Assembly (NCBI GenBank): GCA_030632885.1
Contig: DAOVTW010000017.1
Location: forward strand, 1 to 59,948
Direction of reading: 5' to 3'
Length of the DNA stretch: 59,948 nt
Source: JAIOSM01 sp023143455
Lineage (GTDB): Bacteria; Desulfobacterota; Desulfobacteria; Desulfobacterales; Desulfobacteraceae
The notes below the pieces were generated by a model. That model did not search any database. It saw nothing but the letters and a program-made list of their open reading frames with translations, and was not told the origin of the DNA. Made by a program: the position numbers and the translations under genes. Shown in pieces: positions 55,575 through 59,948 of this stretch (the first letter of the stretch is position 1; each line of letters starts with the position of its first letter).

Positions 55575-56687
55575 TTATTCTTTCTCCTTGCTGGGTTCTT
55601 CAGAAGCGGCATTGTCATCTGCTCCATCTGTTTTTTTTGCCTCTTCTTCCTCTTGGGCTTTTTTAGCAGCTTCTTCAAGGGCTTTTTTAACTTCAGTTGC
55701 TATTGCTGCAGTTTTCTCTTTTCCCATTTTTGCTTGTTGAGCTGCAAGCTTTTTCTCAGTTTCCTCTTTAGCCAGGGCAATTGTATTTGCAACAGCTACT
55801 TCTTGTTCTTCTTTGGCAACTTTATCTTTACGTTTAGAGATTGCATATACTCCTGTAAGCAGTACCGGCCAAAGCCCTACAATAATTGGAACTGCAGACA
55901 AAGGACCTGCTGTTAGTTCCGGTGCAGATTTTTTGCCAAGATCTTCTCTCATACCAACTTTTGAAAAAGGATGTTTGGAAAGGTATAGCCAACTTGTGCC
56001 ACCCATTTCATGTTCACCATATACATGTTCAGTATATTGATCCGGATACTTAGATATTCTTTTCCAGGCAGCTTTAATTAGTTCATCCCGTTCGCCGAAG
56101 ATTAGTGCCTGTTTTGGGCAGGCTTCAACACAGCCAGGCAATTTTCCTTCTAAGAGCCGTGGGTAACACATGGTGCACTTTGTTACTCTAGGTGTCAATA
56201 CCTTGTCATATTCGTAGGCAGGGATTTCAAAGGGGCAGGCAACCATGCAATAACGGCAACCAACACATAGGGTTTCATCATATACAACAGCACCTGATTT
56301 TGTTTTTTTAAAAGCTTTTACAAAGCAGGCAGATGCACATGCAGGTTCCAGACAATGGTTGCATTGTTTTTTGACAAAGACGGGGTTGTCAGGCATGAAT
56401 TTATTCACCACTGTATAGTTGTATGCATCTGTTCGTCTTTTTTCTTCTAAAACCGATAAATCATCAAAGGGTATTTTAGATGCTGGAAGCTCATTGACTT
56501 TATTGCAGGCAGCTTCACACTTTCTGCATCCAATACACTTTGTAATATCATGGAGTACTCCTAAACTGTTAGGATGACCCTTGAAATGTTTGTTTGAGGC
56601 GCCATAAGCTTTTCCCAGAGCACCTGTAGTGGTTCCCACTGCTGCTGCTCCGATACAGCTTAGAAACTTTCTTCTTGAAATAGCCAT
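55575..56687 (-). CDS. hmcB: Hmc complex periplasmic Fe-S subunit HmcB
   Basis: A Tat-exported ferredoxin-like subunit of 370 residues. The twin-arginine signal is SRRKFLSCIGAAAV. Four 4Fe-4S motifs follow (CIGCRKCEAAC, CNHCLEPACASAC, CVGCRYCMVAC, CTMCYPRLLEGKLPGC). A single helix near residue 270 (PIIVGLWPVLLTGVYAIS) would anchor it. The last 80 or so residues are an unusual Ala/Lys/Glu-rich coiled-coil tail (EETEKKLAAQQAKMGKEKTA). It carries electrons between HmcA and HmcC. Confidence 0.92.
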   Translation of the reverse strand: MAISRRKFLSCIGAAAVGTTTGALGKAYGASNKHFKGHPNSLGVLHDITKCIGCRKCEAACNKVNELPASKIPFDDLSVLEEKRRTDAYNYTVVNKFMPDNPVFVKKQCNHCLEPACASACFVKAFKKTKSGAVVYDETLCVGCRYCMVACPFEIPAYEYDKVLTPRVTKCTMCYPRLLEGKLPGCVEACPKQALIFGERDELIKAAWKRISKYPDQYTEHVYGEHEMGGTSWLYLSKHPFSKVGMREDLGKKSAPELTAGPLSAVPIIVGLWPVLLTGVYAISKRKDKVAKEEQEVAVANTIALAKEETEKKLAAQQAKMGKEKTAAIATEVKKALEEAAKKAQEEEEAKKTDGADDNAASEEPSKEKE

Positions 56688-56719
56688 AATTTTTCCTCTA
56701 CTTGTATCTATTGACAGTC

Positions 56720-58297
56720 TTATTTTTGTTCATGACATTTAATACAGTCTGTCGCTAACACCTGTTTTACCTCCATTTTTTGATGGCAGGTAATGCATTG
56801 ACCATGGTATGCTCCTTTTAAGTGCGGTTTCCCACTGGCAAGGTCAGTGTTCTTCCCATGGCATGACGCACATTTTGGAGGCTCAAGGGATTTTGGACTG
56901 TTGTGATGACATCCCATGCAAAGAGTTTGTTGATCTTTATGAAAGGCTTTTGCCATACTACTTTTTTCAACTCGGCTGGCAATGGCCATAACTACTTTTT
57001 GATGCGGGAATTCGCTTGGTTTGTATTCATTAGCTAATCCCTTAATAGTCACTTTCTCCGGGATGTTTTCAATTTTGACAATTGGATAATCAGCTAATTT
57101 TTCTTTAATCATCTGTTCTGCAAGAGCTTTTTGAGCATCTGCATTTGAAGGAACTATATCTGCCTTTGTATTGTGACAGCTAATACAGGCATTGTCTTTG
57201 AGGGTTTTTGCAGGCATAATACTATGACAACCGGCACAATCAGATTGTTTTGTAAATTCTGCATGGCATCCCATACAGCTCTTATCTGATTTTTTATCAT
57301 GCATGGCTTTCTCAAGACTTATAAATTTACCATCAACATTATTTCCTGTTGGTGTATGACATTCACTGCATTTTTTAAGTGAATCATGGTGGCATGATTT
57401 ACAAGAGTCAGATTTTGATTCATGAAATTCATGATTAAAGGCAACCGGATCCATAAGGTATTTTGGATTTTTACCATCAGATAATCCACCAGTGATTAGA
57501 GCTGCATCTGGTTGGTTCCTTTTAAGCCTGGTAATATTTTTGGCAGGCTTGATTTTCAATTGTTCTTTTGCATCATGGCAACCAATACATTCAATTGGCC
57601 CTGCTTCAATATTTTTGCTTTTTAAACTTGTATGGCAGGTAACACATGAATTATGGGAAGCATCTCTTAAAGAACTGGCTTCTTCTGTTTGTTTCTCTTT
57701 ATGACAATAGGTGCAAGATTCTTCTTCACCTACAGTATAGTATGTTTTTTTAGTTTCTTTATTGTATTTGTGATGACAAGCACTGCAATTATCTGATTGG
57801 GAAGACATAGCAGGTTTAATAGATTTTGATGTTTCATGAATAAAATGAAGAGATTTGTCAAAATCAATTTTTTCCCATGCTGAATCAATTTTTTTAACTG
57901 CACCATGGCAACTTCGGCATTCAGCTGTAAGGGGTCCTGCCTTCTTTCCTGTTTCTTTAGTTTCTATATGACAGGCAATACAATTGTCATGATATAGATC
58001 CTTGGAAGCTTTTTCATCTGTCCTTTTGAATTTGAAAACAAACGAATCTTTCTTTTGTGTGTGACATTCGACACATTTACCATCAGCTGCCTTGTTGTGG
58101 ATTGCGTGTAAAAAATCAACACCTGGCATTTCATTGCCAGAGGTTTCTTGCATAAGATCAATGTTGATCATATCCGGGCTTTTTTGGCTATCTATCAGGT
58201 TGTCAGCATCTTTCAAATTGGTTTGCCCAATAATAGGAAGCAGAATCAAGATAATTATTGCAATCATCAATAGTTGAAATGATTTTACTTTTGACAT
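56720..58297 (-). CDS. hmcA: high-molecular-weight 16-heme cytochrome c HmcA
   Basis: A periplasmic electron carrier of 525 residues that exchanges electrons with tetraheme cytochrome c3 and hydrogenases and feeds the membrane HmcBCDEF subunits. Counting CxxCH gives exactly 16 sites, from CVECH near residue 75 to CIKCH at the end, matching the known HmcA. An N-terminal hydrophobic helix (LLMIAIIILILLPIIG) is the signal or anchor. AGAGGA lies before the ATG. Full-length and intact. Confidence 0.96.
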   Translation of the reverse strand: MSKVKSFQLLMIAIIILILLPIIGQTNLKDADNLIDSQKSPDMINIDLMQETSGNEMPGVDFLHAIHNKAADGKCVECHTQKKDSFVFKFKRTDEKASKDLYHDNCIACHIETKETGKKAGPLTAECRSCHGAVKKIDSAWEKIDFDKSLHFIHETSKSIKPAMSSQSDNCSACHHKYNKETKKTYYTVGEEESCTYCHKEKQTEEASSLRDASHNSCVTCHTSLKSKNIEAGPIECIGCHDAKEQLKIKPAKNITRLKRNQPDAALITGGLSDGKNPKYLMDPVAFNHEFHESKSDSCKSCHHDSLKKCSECHTPTGNNVDGKFISLEKAMHDKKSDKSCMGCHAEFTKQSDCAGCHSIMPAKTLKDNACISCHNTKADIVPSNADAQKALAEQMIKEKLADYPIVKIENIPEKVTIKGLANEYKPSEFPHQKVVMAIASRVEKSSMAKAFHKDQQTLCMGCHHNSPKSLEPPKCASCHGKNTDLASGKPHLKGAYHGQCITCHQKMEVKQVLATDCIKCHEQK

Positions 58298-58339
58298 GGT
58301 CCAATCCTCTGGTTGATTTGTTTTGTAAATATTTTTTAT

Positions 58340-58362
58340 TACCCAACTATAATTATTGGGTA
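58340..58362 (-). promoter_or_regulatory. candidate Rrf2 operator upstream of hmcA
   Basis: TACCCAA (58340-58346) and TTGGGTA (58356-58362) form a perfect 7-bp inverted repeat with a 9-bp AT-rich spacer, 43 bp upstream of the hmcA start. The overall length of about 23 bp fits dimeric Rrf2-family sites. Assignment to the local rrf2 is inference. Confidence 0.55.
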
Positions 58363-58557
58363 TATTCCTACTGTTTTAATATGAATAAGTCAATAAAAAA
58401 AAACAAATTTTTTTGAAAAATTATTTTATCTTGTAATGTGCTCGGAGCGTGGTCATTGTAATTAAATTTTTAATTTATACTCCACTAATTTGATCAACGT
58501 TAGCATAGCGGTAAAGAGAGTTCAAGGCACATTGAAAAATGACGATTTTATATTCAA

Positions 58558-58869
58558 TTGAATGATTCTTTTAATGTAATATCCTCATTAAAAGTGAGGT
58601 ACATTGTGACAGCAAGGACCCTTTCCACTCAAGAAGCCATCGGAAACCCTGAAGATGTAAAGATAACCCAGATAGGATTCCAGCCAAGAATGGCACAATA
58701 TCTGCCCTCTGTTTTTAAGATGCGCCTGATTGATCTTGATCCTGACAATATTGGAAAAACAAAGCAGGGTGTTTTAATAGGAGGCGGTGATGCAACAGGA
58801 GATGCAGTCAACTGGTGTGATCTGCTGTTAGTTACCGGAACAACCGTTGCCAATGGAATCTTAGCCTGA
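58558..58869 (+). pseudogene. DUF364 (heavy-metal-chelation-domain) gene remnant
   Basis: The frame contains VTARTLSTQEAIGNPED, which resembles the N-terminal region of DUF4213/DUF364 proteins, joined directly to QIGFQPRMAQYLPSVFKMRL, LIDLDPDNIG and CDLLLVTGTTVANG from the C-terminal half. The middle is missing and the end stops early, so an in-frame deletion plus truncation has broken it. Confidence 0.7.
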
Positions 58870-58902
58870 CATATAACATATTTAGATCCATTGGTTTAAC
58901 CC

Positions 58903-58998
58903 ATACAGGATCTGGTTGTCTTTTCTTCCACCGTTTGAACATTTTAAAAAACAAAAATGACAAACGAATGCTCCAGAAAAGACAACCAGATCCTGTAT
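58903..58998. repeat. perfect 24-bp inverted repeat with structured 48-nt loop
   Basis: Positions 58903-58926 are the exact reverse complement of 58975-58998. Between them CGTTTG (58932-58937) pairs with CAAACG (58961-58966), so the whole 96 nt folds into one long hairpin. No direct repeats flank it. It lies 33 bp behind the broken DUF364 gene and could be a mobile palindromic element or a MITE-like scrap. Confidence 0.75.
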
Positions 58999-59101
58999 TA
59001 GCTGCCTGCAATACAAAGATTAAGTATATTTCAAATTTTATTAAAAAAACATAGTAAATACAAAATTGCCGGGCTGGGCAATTTTTCACAAACCCTTATA
59101 A

Positions 59102-59230
59102 TCCGCAAAAAGAGGCCAGGCAGGCATTGCTAAAGACCTTGCTGAAGGTAAAGACATCCCTGAGGTGTACGGTCTTGGTGAAGCTGGATTGTTTGATGTT
59201 AGAATAACCATCCAAAACCAAATCTTATGA
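59102..59230 (+). pseudogene. unidentified gene 3' remnant
   Basis: An open frame after a TAA (59099-59101) reads QAGIAKDLAEGKDIPEVYG then GLGEAGLFDVRITIQNQIL and TGA. Codon use and text look coding, but there is no start and the family is not recognised. It is probably the C-terminal end of a lost gene. Confidence 0.4.
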
Positions 59231-59381
59231 TAAATATCCAGATAAAAAAAGGTGTTGTTTACAATGCCAATTTTCTTTGATACTAAAATGGTAGAAGCAA
59301 TATCAATCAAAATTGAATATCATGTCAAATTGGATGATATTCAGAAACTATGTAATTACTTGTTACAAAAGGAAATTTAGT

Positions 59382-59690
59382 ATGAGCATTATGAGACTAT
59401 GGCATGGTGAAGTTGCAATCGAGAAGGCGGACGAGTATGAAAAATTTATGATAGAGAGAGCAGCACCAGACTATAGTTCAGTTGAAGGTCTTGTGAAATT
59501 ATATTTCCAACGCAAAAATGAAGAGAAGAAAGCTCACTTCTTGCTTGTAACTCTCTGGGATTCCATCGAATCAGTTAAAAGATTTGCAGGTGATAACCCT
59601 GAAATTGCCAAATATTACCCTGAAGATGATGACTTTCTATTAGAAAAAGAAGAACATGTATCAATGTATGAAGTTTTTTATGAGAAGTAA
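59382..59690 (+). CDS. small antibiotic biosynthesis monooxygenase (ABM)-like protein
   Basis: A 102-residue alpha+beta barrel protein. WHGEVAIEKADEYEKFMIE and FLLVTLWDSIESVKRFAGDN are typical of the ABM fold, whose members act as cofactor-free monooxygenases or heme enzymes; the role here is unknown. The ATG at 59382 (MSIMRLWHG) is chosen with AAAGGAAA before it; a longer frame from 59313 is unlikely. It lies directly before an attC-like site, so it may be an integron cassette gene. Confidence 0.75.
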   Translation: MSIMRLWHGEVAIEKADEYEKFMIERAAPDYSSVEGLVKLYFQRKNEEKKAHFLLVTLWDSIESVKRFAGDNPEIAKYYPEDDDFLLEKEEHVSMYEVFYEK

Positions 59691-59811
59691 TATAACCTGT
59701 CGTTTCACTGGATTGCAGGGGTCTCAGCCGCTTTGAAAATTTTTGGTTTAACAAACTTTATTATCATGAACAAGTTTTCTGGAAACCCCTGCAACCAGTG
59801 AACTTGGCGTT
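59691..59811 (+). repeat. attC-like recombination site (integron cassette end)
   Basis: The fold has the attC order. AAC (59694-59696), a 5-nt unpaired spacer, then GTT (59702-59704) begins a left arm to 59722. The right arm, 59785-59803, ends in AAC, followed by a 5-nt spacer and GTT (59809-59811). The arms form 19 pairs with two single extra bases on the left arm only (T59705 just after GTT, and A59712), like attC extrahelical bases. The 62-nt loop matches a variable terminal structure. The outer R box matches only AAC/GTT, not the full GTTRRRY. No integrase is in the window. Confidence 0.55.
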
Positions 59812-59948
59812 CTCGGTGGCTGCGCCACCGAGAATGCGGTGCTGACTACGTCAGTTCCTTATTCCGGCGCTCCGCACCAGAACAAGGAACTGGACCGGTC
59901 ACCGTGAACCGCACAATCAAACTAAAGTTTGCTTGCACGCTCCCCGGA
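59812..59948. other. GC-rich multi-hairpin block at the window edge
   Basis: Composition changes sharply to GC-rich. A perfect 11-bp hairpin with loop TGC lies at 59811-59835. Next, CAGTTCCTT pairs with AAGGAACTG (about 59851-59892) around a 23-nt loop, enclosed by TGAC/GTCA and GCGGT/ACCGC pairs. CAAAC pairs with GTTTG at about 59919-59932. No reading frame is supported. It continues past the edge. Confidence 0.55.

Larger units (their letters stand above)
58870..59381. other. accessory stretch with remnants, no intact gene
   Basis: About 500 bases hold the 96-nt hairpin, the short gene scrap at 59102-59230, and an inverted repeat TGAATATCAT / ATGATATTCA at 59314-59323 and 59334-59343 just ahead of the next gene, possibly its operator. 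No complete reading frame is convincing. Confidence 0.5.

Noticed and set aside
58893..58998. Calling the 24-bp inverted repeat an attC site because GTTTAAC precedes it
   Set aside because: The arms pair without extrahelical bases, there is no central spacer, and no GTT core follows on the right side.
58832..59089. 85-codon minus-strand frame across the hairpin
   Set aside because: Most of it is encoded by the inverted repeat itself; no ribosome site and low-complexity text.
59851..59910. A second attC site within the GC-rich block
   Set aside because: The GTTCCTT/AAGGAAC stem has no extrahelical base and no AAC or GTT cores at the proper spacing outside it.
1..59948. CRISPR array, prophage or complete insertion sequence
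   Set aside because: No regularly spaced repeats of the right size, no cas, capsid or transposase genes were seen anywhere in the window.

Overview
The window looks like chromosome of a low-GC, anaerobic, sulfate-reducing bacterium of the Desulfobacterota, most likely Desulfobacterales (inference). The evidence is a complete hmc operon (16-heme cytochrome HmcA plus the HmcBCDEF membrane and Fe-S subunits) ending in an rrf2 regulator, a CooC nickel-insertion ATPase, a selenocysteine formate dehydrogenase, and two DUF3786 proteins. The cell is Gram-negative with meso-DAP peptidoglycan: MurE carries a DNPR motif, there is a LolCDE-like exporter with an outer-membrane barrel, and HmcB has a Tat signal.

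Layout. 453-7563 (+): cooC, ADP-forming acyl-CoA synthetase, phosphopantetheinyl transferase, DUF1844, ispE, tRNA-Gln(TTG), prs, rplY/ctc, pth, mostly tightly packed. 7564-8909: a gene-poor stretch with a nested dyad repeat element, one small unknown ORF and an orphan Hpt protein. 9066-15028 (+): a TetR-regulated export operon (LolA-like protein, two FtsX-type permeases, LolD-like ATPase, beta-barrel protein) with a visible promoter and operator. 15112-17265: M24 peptidase pseudogene, carD, rluD-like gene. 17273-20426 (-): histidine-kinase remnant and selenocysteine fdhA with a SECIS hairpin. 20598-22658 (+): an RnfB / GltD-like fusion, divergent from fdhA. 22759-26667: ppaC, a methyltransferase, an EamA permease, a CI/LexA-like repressor and a small membrane protein. 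26686-45293 (-): thioesterase remnant, a B12-binding radical SAM gene and the entire division and cell-wall cluster (mraZ, rsmH, ftsL, ftsI, murE, murF, mraY, murD, ftsW, murG, murC, murB, ftsQ, ftsA, ftsZ), preceded by three 10-bp-spaced MraZ boxes. 45606-48046 (+): DUF3786, saccharopine-dehydrogenase-like and DUF3786/Fe-S genes. 48194-51484 (+): a giant AsmA/DUF748 protein. 51525-58297 (-): rrf2 and hmcFEDCBA. 58440-59948: gene remnants, a perfect 24-bp inverted repeat, a small monooxygenase-like gene, an attC-like folded site directly behind it, and a GC-rich hairpin block running off the edge.

How it fits together. The hmc complex would carry electrons between periplasmic cytochromes and the cytoplasm; the formate dehydrogenase and the RnfB/GltD-like fusion would handle formate, ferredoxin and NAD(P)H electrons inside; CooC points to a nickel CO dehydrogenase elsewhere. 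At least five decayed genes show ongoing gene loss. The likeliest novel material is the attC-like cassette end at the right edge, the RnfB-GltD fusion, the DUF3786 cluster and the nested dyad element at 7583-7770.
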